DNA of 64,000 bases from Monodelphis domestica (lineage: Eukaryota > Chordata > Mammalia > Didelphimorphia > Didelphidae): assembly GCF_027887165.1 (NCBI RefSeq), contig NC_077233.1, forward strand, positions 186,281,887 through 186,345,886, read 5' to 3'. A model generated the notes under the pieces. That model searched no databases. It was not told the origin of the DNA and worked only from the letters and a program-made list of their open reading frames with translations. This document shows positions 36,741 through 48,780 of this stretch, piece after piece. A program made the position numbers and the translations under genes. The number at the start of each line of letters is the position of its first letter. Position 1 is the first letter of the stretch.

Positions 36741-37215
36741 AGTTTTTTTTCTTTATGATATATATTTTTTATCATATTTCTAGTTTCAGCTCACAGCATT
36801 TTGCATTAGTTAATATAAGTCTTCTGAGATTTTTTAGAAATCATCCATTTTGTCATTTCTAATTGTACAATAAATCCATTCCTTTCATTTATCATATGGG
36901 CTTGGTAGTGGGATTTACTTTTTTTCATGAATAATTATAATTTTTCCCCTAAAATGTAACAGCTGGACTAATTCACAACTCCATCATTATTGCATTAATG
37001 TGCCTGTTTTTCCACAGTCCCGACAATATTTATCATTATCCTCTTTTGTTATCATTGGCAATCTGATGGATATAAAGTAGAGCCTCAGAGCTGTTTTGTT
37101 TTTATTTATCTAATTACTAGTCCTTCAGAGCATTTTTATATAGTAGTTAATCTCTGGATTTATTTCATTAAGAAATGCCCATTCATATCATTTGATCAAT
37201 GATTCTTTTGAGATA
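36741..37215 (-). mobile_element. Antisense L1 fragment (ORF2 C-terminal end)
   Basis: The plus strand carries degraded antisense forms of the ORF2 3' region: 'cattttgcattagttaa', 'aattcacaactccatca', 'tgcattaatgtgcc', 'ggcaatctgatgg', 'cctcagagctgttttg'. It follows the larger L1 piece in an order opposite to that of a single element. Confidence 0.75.
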
Positions 37216-39224
37216 TTTGATATTTGAGAAAAGTAGATGATTGACTATGCTAAATATGCACTCAACTATATTCTTCCTGTTCTATCTTTATATGGATTTA
37301 GAGCAAAGTACCTGGACCATTATTTCATTAAAATATTTTCATTGAGTTAGTACTTAATTTTCTTCTGTTACCTTTAATAGGATAACAATTAAACCAACAT
37401 CCATTTACATAAAGCTTCCCTCTTTTGCAAAACAATAGATTTAAATATTACATGTTTTGTTGACCATTGTCCCTTGTACATTGTTAATGCACATTATACA
37501 TGTGTTAAGTTTGTGCTTTAATTCAGAGCCACGAAAATTTGCCTTTTCAGACAAATTTGTACATATTCATTTCCTGGCAAAATTCTAGAAGTCATTTCTG
37601 AAAGGCCGGTTTATGAACACTTAGAAAGTTAAGTAGTGATCACTAAAAGTCAGCATAGATTCATAAAAAATAAAGGCCAGATTTACTTCTGTTAATTTTG
37701 TTTTTTGTAGGATTGTTAGGGTGGCAGATCAGGGGAATATTATGTAGAGAATATTCCTGAACTTTCAATAGACATTTACCAAAGTATTCCATGATAGCCA
37801 TGACAAAACAGGAGAGATGTGGGCTAGAGGATGGTGACTTCAGAAATCATTAAATATGCAGATTGAAAGGGTTGAGATTAAGCATAAATATTAGTTTAGA
37901 GGAAAATTTTTAGTGGAAGAAAAACTTAGTCTTCACCTTTTCCCTGTTCTGTGCAATATTTTATCAATAATCTTAGTTTAATTCTTATCAAATTGGTTAA
38001 TAAAGTTAGAAGGAAATAACTACTTTTGTTAGATAATGAAATTGATATAAAAACTTATTTATATGTGTGGATTTATTTTATATACACATACATATATAGC
38101 TAATATTATTAATTATAAGATTAAATTTAATGTAGTTGTATCTAGAGATCTCTACTTGGGTTAAAAAATCTACTGTGCATTTAAAGTTTGAGAGAGATAT
38201 GACTAGAAAGTAGTCTGGTTGTTTCAATGAGTTGTAGTAAGAATTAATTGTTTAACATGGTAGTCACTAAAGCAAAAATACATCGTCAAAGATAAAACAT
38301 TTTAGTTTGTATTAAAAGGGTAGTGTCTGAAATAATGGATTTTATAGTATCAAATATCATGTGTAGTTCTGGACATCAGAATTTTGAAAGTGTGGAAAAT
38401 TAATATTAAATTGTGAAATAATTTCTCCTTTAGCTCCACTGAGAACAGCCTGATTTTAATATCAGGCTAAAACCGTTTCTCCCACAGGCTATGAAACTGA
38501 GTTGAATCTCGCTTCTTTTATTGAGGATAAAAAGATTAAGAGCCAAGTAGCAGCCATTTGGCCCACTTGAAAAATTAAATGAAGTCAGTAAGCTCTAGAC
38601 ATCATGTTGGAAAGCATGGTGGCCCCATTATATGGCAAGGAGGGAAGGATGTATTGGCATCCTTAAGACCTGCCTCTTCCTGTGATGAACTATTAAAGGA
38701 GATGAAGTCTTTAAGTCTACCTCTTTAGTGACTATTTACCAATCAGAGATATCTTGAGATGTCCAGGGGAGGGACTGAGAGATGAGGTCACAAAGGGCAT
38801 ATATTGGGCTGCATGAGAGGGCCATGGTTTCTTTTGCCCCTCTCTCGTCATGCTTTCTTTTGACTTTCTCTTTGGTCCTGATTGCTCTTTTGGGTGGCCA
38901 TTTGGATTTTGGAGGGAATCTACTAGCCATGTTAGATTTTCTTGAGTAGTCAATTAATAAATTAACTGAAAATTAAGAATTTCATTTATTATGGAAGAAA
39001 ATTAGCAAGATGCAGCATGTCCAAAATGTTGGGTTCAAGACTTTGAGAGTGCTTAAAATTATACTCTGAGAAATAATTTGACACCTTCCCTATTTTTGAT
39101 AGACCATTGCCCATTTTAATAATTTTGTGCCTGTGATTAGTTCTAATCAGTATTAACTAGCTTAAAGTGATTCAGTAGGGATAGTGATCAGCTATAGGGA
39201 TAGTGAACAGAAATCAGAAGTTGC
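37216..39224. other. Intergenic, no gene recognised
   Basis: AT-rich DNA. 38430-38990 has features that could belong to a decayed LTR (a TATA-like 'catatattgg' and an AATAAA at 38957), but I found no TG...CA ends or TSD to support this. Confidence 0.45.
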
Positions 39225-39228
39225 TAGT

Positions 39229-40263
<1,035 letters not shown>

Positions 40264-40331
40264 TAGTTCCAGGTATAGTTTATGGTTTGATGATTATTAG
40301 AAACAAAAGTTTCTCCACATACACAGAAATG

Positions 40332-40392
40332 CACACGCACACACACACACACACCACCACCACCACCACCACCACCACCAGCACCACCACCA
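40332..40392 (+). repeat. (AC)n-(ACC)n compound microsatellite
   Basis: About 22 bp of AC followed by about 40 bp of ACC units with one GCA interruption at 40381. Confidence 0.95.
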
Positions 40393-40439
40393 GACAAATA
40401 ACTGCCTCCAGGGTTCCATATCAAATTTTAGCTTAGTTA

Positions 40440-41189
40440 ACCTGGAAGGAAATCAACTTGAAAGAGGACCTCTAAGTTCCATGAGATATTAAATATTGTA
40501 AAGAAGCCCTTCCATACAGTTTTGTTTCCCTTGTGACCATCTAAACAAGAAACTAAGGTGGACCTATTGAGAAAGTAGATCTGATGAATAAGTAGATGGC
40601 ACAAAGATGGAGTGAATGAACTAACCTCTATATGTCTACTGTTTGGTAGCAATATGACCAGGGATCATACCAAAATTTGGAGCCCACCAACAAGATCCAT
40701 AACTGATGCCTGGACTGACCAAAAGATTGGACTGAACACTGAAGCAAATAAAAATTGTACTCTATTGAAGAAAGATATCTCAGACCAGGAGGAAGGGCTA
40801 TGGTCTTATTTGTTGGAGGGGGACAGATCTCTCTAATAAATTGGCTCAGAATTTGGCCTCTGTTTTATTGCAGGTTGGACAAATTTCTGGGGTTACAATG
40901 CTATAGATGACTTGGTTAAAGAAAATGGGAATATTTAGTTCAGAAATAAGTATCTTAAAATTTTAAAGATTTGTCATTTAGAAGAGATTTGACTTATTTT
41001 ACTTGACCCTGGATGACAAAATTAGGAGCAAGTTCTAAAAATTACAGAGAAACAGGTTTTCATTCAATATAGTGGAAAACTTTTGATCACTTAGAGATAA
41101 AAAAGAATGGAATGGAATATCTCAGTTAGTTTCTTATGAAGGGAGGTCTTCCAACAAGACTGTATTATCTTTTAAAGCAAACTGATTCA
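40440..41189. other. Intergenic, no gene recognised
   Basis: An open frame of 74 codons (40612-40836, plus) has no recognisable motif. No repeat family recognised. Confidence 0.45.
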
Positions 41190-41426
41190 TTATTATTATT
41201 AAAACATTTTTAACCTTTACCTTGTGTCTTAGAATCAATACTAAGTATTTGTTCCAAGGCAGAGGAGCGATAAGGGCTAGGCAGCTGAGGTTAGTGATTT
41301 GCCAGGGTTACATAAGCAGAAAGTGTCTGAGACCAGATTTAAACCCAGGACCTCCCCGTCTCTAGGCTTGGCACTCTCTGTCCACTGATCCAGGTAGTTG
41401 CTTCTAATTGTTTTTATTATTATTAA
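41190..41426 (-). repeat. Marsupial tRNA-derived SINE with 13-bp TSD
   Basis: Antisense MAR1/WSINE-like element: plus strand 'taacctttaccttgtgtcttag', 'ttccaaggcagagg', 'cccaggacctcc', 'gtctctaggcttggc'. The direct repeat TTATTATTATTAA at 41190-41202 and 41414-41426 bounds the insertion at 41203-41413. The repeat is low in complexity, so the exact limits are slightly uncertain. Confidence 0.85.
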
Positions 41427-41429
41427 CAG

Positions 41430-42400
41430 AAACATAAGGCATATAGCTTAAATAAATTGTTTGTCTGGTTGAACAATTGATTTCTTGCTCTCTGTGTAGG
41501 TCATTCCCCCAAGAGTCACACTAAAAACAAGAGCTGTCACTAATGGGAGATGTTTTTCTTATCAAGTGTTCCAATGAGTTTCTACTGAATTCAACAAAAA
41601 CAGAATCATGTTGGGATTCTTTCAGTGCTATTGCTTTCTAGCCTTAGACAGAAATTATGCATTTTTTAAACCTGTTGGAAGTTTTTTAAACTATCAACTT
41701 AGTAATGTGATTGGACTCTTATGGCCAAGGGGAAACTATAGTAATGATTCTCCCCTTTCCTCTATACCATCTCCTAATGTTGATTTGTTTCTGTATGTCT
41801 AGCTGGAATTTCTCCACTTTCCTAAACTAAGGTGGAAGATCCTGGCTAGTTCTTTTCTTGGTTGAAATGACAGATCTATTAGCCTTCAGCTAGCTTCTTC
41901 ACCCTAAAGGCAGAGTTTCCCTGACCCCTACAGTTGCACAGTCTTCAAACTTCTAGCTTCCAAATGAGTGACTGAATTTGTTAAATAACTCTTTACCTTT
42001 TTAATAGTAAAAATCACTGCAGTAGTGATAATAAATCCCTTATCCTGATTACCACATACCTATAATGGCAGGAATTAATGACATTTCTATTGCCATCTAG
42101 AAGCAGCCCAATACTTTGAAAAACTTGTTCCAGCTTCCCAAAGCAAGATGGGTAATGGATGGACAAATGGGGAGAGAGGAATGGAACTGCAGGGACAGAT
42201 GCTGAAATAAGTAGGAGATGTATGTCTTGGGATACAGGAAGAAGAAATGAGACAGGTGGCAATGTCTCAGAATAAATAAGCATTGATTAGAAACAAAGCC
42301 TTCTTGGCCTGGCAAAAGACAAGAGGTGTTCCCTTCCCTCAGTTAAAACAAATCCTACTATGTGAAGTTTGAGACCATAAGGACCACCATCACCAAAAAC
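41430..42400. other. Intergenic, no gene recognised
   Basis: No coding motif. Both-strand open frames at 42014-42315 are low-information and overlap. Confidence 0.45.
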
Positions 42401-42404
42401 AATA

Positions 42405-42800
42405 ACAATAGTTAGCATTAATGTAGCACTCACTTTAAGTTTTGCAAGGTGCTTTCCGAATATCATATTTTATCCACACAGCAACCATAGGAAGTAGGTG
42501 CAATTATTACTCTCATTTTACAGATGAAGAAACTGAGAAAGAGGTCAAGTGACTTGCTGAGGTGTGAGCATAACTCCATATTTCTTTTCAGAATGGTTAG
42601 ATTAGATCACAACTCCACCAACAGTGTATTGGTGTCCCAATTTTCCTGTATCCCCTGCAATATTTATCATTTTTCTTTTCTGGCATATTAGCCAATCCAA
42701 TAGATGTAACATTTTTACAGATGAAAAAATAGACAAAGGTCAAGTGACTTGTCCTGGTGTGGGCATAATTTCAAATTAGTTTCTAAGTCCAGATTTGAAC
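42405..42800 (-). repeat. MIR/THER1 with an L1 fragment and a local duplication
   Basis: 42405-42560 is an antisense MIR/THER1 pattern ('tttgcaaggtgctttcc', 'cattttacagatgaag'). 42561-42712 is an antisense L1 ORF2 fragment ('cacaactccaccaac', 'ttagccaatccaatag'). 42713-42800 repeats the MIR part ('acagatgaaaaaatagac', 'aggtcaagtgacttg') and again continues into a short L1-like 'gggcataatttcaaatta' before returning to MIR. Confidence 0.65.
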
Positions 42801-43144
42801 TGATCATCTGGGAAAATAACAAGTCTCATTTTCATGAATGATAGGCTATTGAGAATGTTGAGGGTCGAGAAGGCAGAGGGGGACAATGAGCACCACCTTA
42901 GGAGGAAAACAAGACTGCATAGAATAGCAGGTAGAGTGACATTTGAGCAGCAAGCTCCAGAGAACCATGGGATAGAATGAGAGCTGGCAGCATTGCAATG
43001 ATATGACCACAGTCTGCTGGGAAGGAAAGAGATCTAGTGGAACATTGAAGGAGGTGGGAACTGACAAGGACCAGAAACTGCTGATGAGTTGAGACTGATA
43101 GAAGAGAAACTAGTTAAGCTATACCTTAGGGGTATAGAGAAGCT

Positions 43145-43345
43145 ATGGAAGGGATTTTGTCAACAGCATTTAAAAAAATTTCTTAAGATATGCTAGACAC
43201 TGTTCTACCAGATGTGGATACAAAGAATAGCAAAAACAGCATTCCTGTTATCAAGGATTTCACAGTTTAATGGAGGGGAGGATATAGAAATAGCTAAGTA
43301 TATGCAGCAAACAAATATCCCAGGAATGAGGGTTGAAAAGGCAGG
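43145..43345 (-). repeat. L2 3'-end fragment, antisense
   Basis: Plus strand 'tgctagacactgttctacc', 'gtggatacaaagaatagc', 'caaggatttcacagttta' is the diverged complement of an L2 3' region. Confidence 0.65.
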
Positions 43346-43349
43346 GAAT

Positions 43350-44303
43350 TAATTGGTCAAAGGATATAAGCATTTTTTCAGATGAAGAAATCAAAACCAT
43401 CTATGGTCATATGAAAAAATGCTCTAAATCACTCTTGATTAGAAAATGGAAACTGAAAGAACTATGAAAAACTAAAAGCTAAAAACCCTCACCTATCAGA
43501 TTAGTTAATATGACAGAAAAAGAACATAATAAATATTGGAGGGGATGCAGCAAAATTGGGATACTAATATACTATTAATGGAATTGTGATCTAATCATTC
43601 TGGAAAGCAATTTGAAATTATGCTCAAAGGACTCAAACTATGCAGATCTTTTGATACATCAATACCATTACTAGGTCTACAACCCAAAGAGAGCAAAAAA
43701 GGAAAAAGGACCTATTTCTACAAAAATATCTATTGCAGCTCTTTCTGATTCTAAGTATTGGTTCTAAGGCAGAAGAGCAGTAAGGGATAGACAATGGGGA
43801 TTAAATGACTTACCCAGGGCCACACAGCTAGAATGTATCTGAGGCCAGATTTCAATGCAGGAGCTCCTGACTCTAAGCTTGGCTCTCTATCCACTGAACC
43901 ACTCAGGTACCTCAATTAGTTCTTTTTGTAGTAGTTCTTTTTGTGGTAGCAGATAATTTGAAATAGAGGGGTTGTTCATCAATTGGGTAATGACTGAGCA
44001 AGTCGTGGTATGATAATTATGGAATCATATTGTATGATTTCAGAAAAATCTGTAAAGTCTTACATGAACTGATGCAAAGTGAAGAAATTAGAACCAGAAG
44101 AACATTATACACAGTGACCGCATATTTCTTGATGAACAACTGTGAATGGCCTAGTTATTTTCAGCAATGGAGTGAACGAAGGTAATTCCAGAGACTTCTG
44201 ATGAAAAATGACATCTGTCCTCTGAAAAAAAACTGGAGTCTGAATGCAAACTGAAATATATTCCCTTTCCAACTGGAGTCTGAATGCAAACTGAAATATA
44301 TTC
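43350..44303 (+). mobile_element. Old L1 3' end, sense, split by a SINE
   Basis: The ORF2 C-terminal region can be followed: 'agatgaagaaatcaaaacc', 'ggaggggatgcagc', 'attctggaaagcaatttg', 'aacccaaagagagc', then the SINE, then 'gatgcaaagtgaagaaat' and 'agaaccagaagaacatt'. Frames are lost. The 3' UTR ends in a 40-bp direct repeat that runs into a TCTCC array. No poly-A tail or TSD is visible. Confidence 0.8.
43746..43916 (-). repeat. Marsupial tRNA-derived SINE inside the old L1
   Basis: Plus strand 'ggttctaaggcagaag', 'cccagggccacacagc', 'ccactgaaccactcagg' is the antisense of the MAR1/WSINE-like element. The L1 phrase 'gcagctctttttgtggtagc' is broken at this point, with a duplicated 'agttctttttgt' on the right side. 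Confidence 0.8.
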
Positions 44304-44310
44304 CCTCTCC
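44231..44310 (+). repeat. Two 40-bp tandem units
   Basis: 44231-44270 and 44271-44310 are identical except near the end, where TTTCC in the first is CTCC-type in the second. They end the old L1 3' UTR and lead straight into the TCTCC array. Confidence 0.9.
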
Positions 44311-44541
44311 TCTCCTCTCCTCTCCTTTCCTCTCCTCTCCTCTCCTCTCCTCTCCTCTCCTCTCCTCTCCTCTCCTCTCCTCTCCTCTCCTCTCCTCTCC
44401 TCTCCTTTCCTCTCCTCTCCTCTCCTCTCCTCTCCTCTCCTCTCCTCTCCTCTCCTCTCCTCTCCTCTCCTCTCCTCTCCTCTCCTCTCCTCTCCTCTCC
44501 TCTCCTCTCCTCTCCTCTCCTCTTCTCTCCTCTCCTCTCCT
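44304..44541 (+). repeat. (TCTCC)n pentanucleotide array, about 240 bp
   Basis: About 47 units with three point variants (CTTTCC near 44326 and 44406, CTTCT near 44522). Long open frames on both strands across it are products of the repeat, not genes. Confidence 0.97.
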
Positions 44542-45925
44542 TCTTCTGTTGACTCTCCCTCTGAATGTTGGTACATTTCCAAAGCTTCTTCTACCTTCTA
44601 TTGGAATGGGATTAAAACTCTTTTTACAGTGTCCATGTGCAAATTTAGTCAAGAATTTGCTGTATATTTTCTCCTTCCTTTTTCATGACTTTTCATGTGT
44701 AGTCCACATTGATGACTGGGGCATGGTGCTTGCAGGTTCAAAAAGGTTGATGTACTTGAATGATGGGGACATCTGGGTGTGTTAAGAACTTATGTCCTGA
44801 CATTGTGAGGCATGACCATCAGCATTGTGTTTGGAGGTGATGATTCTTCTGTACACACTGACAAAACAATCAGGAAAGAGCTGGGATGAGGGGGATAGTG
44901 TTGGCATCTCTTTGCCACTGTCCAAATTTAAAGCTAAAAGTTTTATTTCATGGCATCCAATGAGTTTGCTAGCATTGTTCTGGGTGGATGACTTTAAGGA
45001 ATTCAAGAAAAGTGCCATTGTGGAGGCGGGAGATACTGTGAAAAATGCTTGCATGTTTTGCTATCTTTTGCTTACTGTTATCTGAGTCAAGTTCAAGGAA
45101 GGAAGAAAATAAACTATTGCTCATAGCAATGAGGAGGAGGGACACTTTTCACATTTACCTAACTGTGGTAAAGTGATAAAGACATTGGGTTTGTGAAGGG
45201 GCTTGAAATCTAGCATAGCTCATTCCAGGGATGTTAAGATTTCCTGGTCCTGCAACATAGACCCATAGCCACTTTTGGGCAAATTATGGTCTAAGATCTG
45301 GGCCAATGCAGGTTCAGTTATACCAACAGGAATGCTTCTCAGTTCTTTCTCATCGACAGTTTTTAATTCTATGTTATGAAGTGGGTCTTCTTCACATTCA
45401 AGTCAATGGGGCTGAAATTTGCCTTTGTATGTGGTGAGTTGAGAATCTTCTTTTTTATTGCACTGATGCTGACACGGGTTGGGGTAAGAATATTTTTGCA
45501 TTGAAACCTGGCAAGGATGAGGGTTAATGCCCTTGGCCTGATCCTAATAATTCTAGAACTCCTACTCACAATATTTTATTGGGAGCTTCTGCTTTTTCAG
45601 CTTTTCACTCAGTTTTCCATTGTACTTCCTGGATTTTCTTAATGTCTTCTACCCACTCTATTGCTTTTTTTCCACCAAAGAAAAGTTATATTGTATTTCC
45701 CTGACAGCTTATAAATAATCAGGCAAGGAGAACACAATAGGCAAACCGACTTTAGGTAGTATCTTGAATTTGTCTTATATCTTAAATGGGACATCATCAC
45801 AGTAGCTGAGATTTCCTGAGCCATTGCTAAGACTTGAAAAGTATTACTGCCAAGGTCCCTCCTTCCACCCTAGCTTGGTCTGTGCTATGCTTCCAGCAAC
45901 TGTTCAGGAAACTGAATGGCAATGC
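44542..45925 (-). other. Unidentified stretch, possibly a decayed pseudogene
   Basis: No repeat family recognised. Minus-strand reading gives protein-like fragments in several frames, for example AIEWVEDIKKIQEVQW at about 45663-45616, [15 protein letters not shown] at about 45370-45325, and a 90-codon open frame at 45054-44782. The plus strand also has an 86-codon frame at 44825-45085, so the coding strand is not certain. There is no start, no intron structure and no poly-A that I can point to. I do not recognise the protein. Equally it could be ordinary intergenic DNA. Confidence 0.25.
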
Positions 45926-46630
45926 CTCTGGCCAAAGATGGGATTTTATATTTGATCCTTAAAGTTATTTTAAAAAACCAAAGTACAATTTCCTATGTAT
46001 GGAGATGACAAGATCAGACCTGTGTTTTAGGCATATAACATTGACAACTGAGTGGAGATAGACTTGGAGAGTGAAGGGATTTGAAGGTAAAGTACTAAAC
46101 AAATTATTATTGCACTATTCCAAGCATTAGATGATAAAAAGCCTTCATTGAGGTGCTGGTTATATGAGTTCAGAGAAGAGAATGTATATAGGGAAGGTAG
46201 TAAAGGTAGAAATGACAAGACCTGATAAGAGATTAAATATGAGAGCTGAGTGTGAAGGAATGAAGTTTAAGGAGTCCACATTGTAAATTCACTGGGTTAC
46301 TGGAAGATAGGTGGTACCTTTAACAATAATAGGAAAGTTGAAAGAAAGAAGGATTTTGGGGGGGGAGAAGAACATTATTTCTGTTTTGGACTTGCTGAAT
46401 TTGAGAAGCCTATGGGATATGCAGTTTGAGATGGGCAAAAGGCAGTTAAAATGAAAACTGGAACTCATAAGAGAAAGACTAGGGATGAATAGAGACACCT
46501 AGGAGTCATGGGCACAGAGATAATAATTGAACCCATGTGAGCTGAAGAGATCACCCATAAATAGTATAGGGTAAAGGTCAGCAAACTATGGCCCCTGGGC
46601 CAAATCTAGCCCATATTTTTAATTTATAAA

Positions 46631-47177
46631 TTTATAATTTTATTTTAATAATAAATTTCCACATAAGTTGTCCAAAGTTATATGATCCATATTGCCTTCC
46701 TCCCTTCTTTCCTCCCCCTCCCAGGGCTGACAAGCAATTCAATCTGTGTTATTCATGTATTATCACACAAAACATATTTCCATGTTATTCATTTTTATGA
46801 GTGAGTAATCTTATAAAACCAACCCCTACAAAAATATACTCAAATAAACAAGTGATAAATCATATGTTTTCATCTGCATTTCTATTCCAACAGTTTTTTC
46901 TCTGGAGGTGGATAGCATCCTTTTTTCCCTAAGTCCCTCAGAATTGTCCTTAATTATTATATAGCTGTAAATAGCAAAATCTATCATATTTGATTGTTCC
47001 ATAATATTGCTGGTTCTACTTATTTCACTCTGCATCAGTTCACATAGGTCTTTCCAGCTTTTTCTGAAATCATCTTGTTCATCATTCCTTATAGTACTAT
47101 AATATTCCATCACCACCATATACCACAATTTGTTCAGCCATTCCCCAATTGAAGGACATTCCTTTAGTTTCCAAGTC
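46631..47177 (-). mobile_element. L1 3' fragment inside the hAT element
   Basis: Antisense L1 3' UTR and ORF2 end ('tctctggaggtggatagc', 'cactctgcatcagttc', 'aatattccatcaccacc', 'cattccccaattgaagg'). 5'-truncated. The repeat TTAATTTATAAA at 46619-46630 and 47178-47189 is the target-site duplication. This makes a three-level nest: L1 in hAT in L2. Confidence 0.85.
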
Positions 47178-47194
47178 TTAATTTATAAAATTTT

Positions 47195-47290
47195 AACATT
47201 CTTTTTAAAAAATTAAAAAAATATATTAAGTTCCAATTTCTTTCCTTCTCTCCAAGCCTTCCCCCACCATTGAGAAGGCAGGTAAAGGTA
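47195..47290 (-). mobile_element. Short antisense L1 3' UTR piece
   Basis: 'gttccaatttctttcc', 'ccaccattgagaaggcagg' resembles the complement of an old L1 3' UTR. It lies directly right of the previous fragment but belongs to another insertion, because the TSD of the first ends at 47189. Confidence 0.5.
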
Positions 47291-48780
47291 TCCCTTCCAT
47301 TTCATCAGTGACAGTGGGGGTATATGATAGAGGCACAGTACTCCAGTGATCTGGAAACTCTGAGTTAAAATTTTTGGCCCTCCCAGTGAAAAAGTCTGAA
47401 TTTCTTTAATTAGTTTTTTTTATAATACCTTATATGCATTTATGAGTTACTAAAATTTTTAAGATAACTCTGACTGCTGGCTTTCATGTTCTTTTTGCAA
47501 ACATTAGCTTTTTAGTTATTTTATCTTTAAAAATACTATATATTTATGGTATTCAAAGATAAAATATGTTGATATTATATAATACTATATATATTTAATG
47601 AATTTCTGGGTTTCAAAACTATTTCTGTGTCATCTGTTGGCCTTTGTGTGTTGTCTGCAACTTCTCCAAAATGCCTAAAAAATTCTCACATTTCTTATGG
47701 TGACCCACAATATATTGAAGTTATAATAGGGAAAGCTGAGGTGTGAGAGGGACATTTGTAATATAGTCTCAATTATACTCATGTAAAAGAAAGAGACTAC
47801 ATTTTTAAAATGTAAAAATTATTCTTAGCTCTGAGCTCAAGGGTCATTCAAAAATGGGTCGCATGCAAAATTTGCCCCATAGACTATAGGTTGCTGATCC
47901 CTGTATGGAGTGAAAAAAGAGAAAATGGATTAGGGCATTTCCTTAGGGGACATCTACAGTTCATGGGCATGATTTGGATGAAAATTCAGCAAAGGTAACT
48001 AGAAAGGAGTCAACAGAGAGTAAGGATGAAAACAAAGAAGGAACAATACCATGAAACCCAGGCAGGAGAGAGTATCCAGGAGTGCCAAAGACTGCAGACT
48101 GGCCGAGAATGACCTATTGAGAAAAGGCCATTAGACTGGACAATTAAGAGAAGGTTGGTGATTTCAGAAAACAGTTCAGTTGAATAATTCTAGATTGCAT
48201 AGGCTTTGAGAGTGAAAGGAGAAAAAAATGGAGACTGCAATTGCAGATAGCTATTTCTTGGATTTTAGCCAAGAAGGGAAGGAGAGATCTATGGTGATAG
48301 TTAGAAGGAAAGGCTGGATAAAATGAGGATTTTTTAAGAATGGAAAAGACATGAAGACATTTATAAGCATAAGGGAAGGAACAAACAGAGAAGATTAGAA
48401 AGAGCTAGGATAAAAGTGGGAGAAATCTGCTGGAGAAGATGAGTTAGGATAGGATCAAGGGAGCATATTAGGGATCAAAGAGAAAGGCTACCTATTCATG
48501 TGATTTAGGAGTGAAAGAGGAAACATGCATGAGTGATGTGAACTAAGGAAGAGAGGGGAGAAGAGTGAGCTCTTAGCAGTCTCATCTGTTTTGGTAGACT
48601 ATGAGGTAAAATTCTCAGCTGAAGGAAGGAAAAGAATGCCATTAAAGACTTGGGGACATAAAATCCATTAGGGAGGCCTAAAAATCACCTTGCTTTAGTA
48701 AGGGTCTGATTTAGTTGATATAGCATTAATTTGCTATAAATCTAATTAGTACAATTTCTAGATTTTCTCCAGGTTCTTTC

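Larger units (their letters stand above)
46573..47905. mobile_element. hAT/Charlie-like DNA transposon remnant
   Basis: The left end 'ggtcagcaaactatggccc' and the right end 'agactataggttgctgatccctg' (core 'ttgctgatccctg') are inverted copies, typical of a hAT-type terminal repeat. The candidate 8-bp duplication is TATAGGGT / TATGGAGT with two mismatches. The L2 sequence continues on both sides. The inside is AT-rich with L1 pieces, and no transposase is seen, so it is a non-autonomous or decayed copy. Confidence 0.65.
45930..48780 (-). mobile_element. L2-clade LINE, antisense, split by a hAT-like element
   Basis: The plus strand holds antisense L2/CR1-type ORF2 sequence. The complement around 48075-48105 decodes to a degraded form of the RT motif DLSAAFDTV, and the complement around 48435-48460 gives a DPI..LLQ-like motif. 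On the left, 'gggattttatatttgatcc' and 'gatgacaagatcagacctg' belong to the same element. It is in two pieces, 45930-46570 and 47906-48780. Ancient and highly diverged; no open frame remains. Confidence 0.65.

Noticed and set aside
38430..38990. Solo LTR
   Set aside because: Some LTR-like signals but no TG...CA ends or TSD found; left as intergenic.
44151..44688. Open frames of 134-163 codons on both strands
   Set aside because: They are made by the TCTCC array, which lacks stops in its frames.
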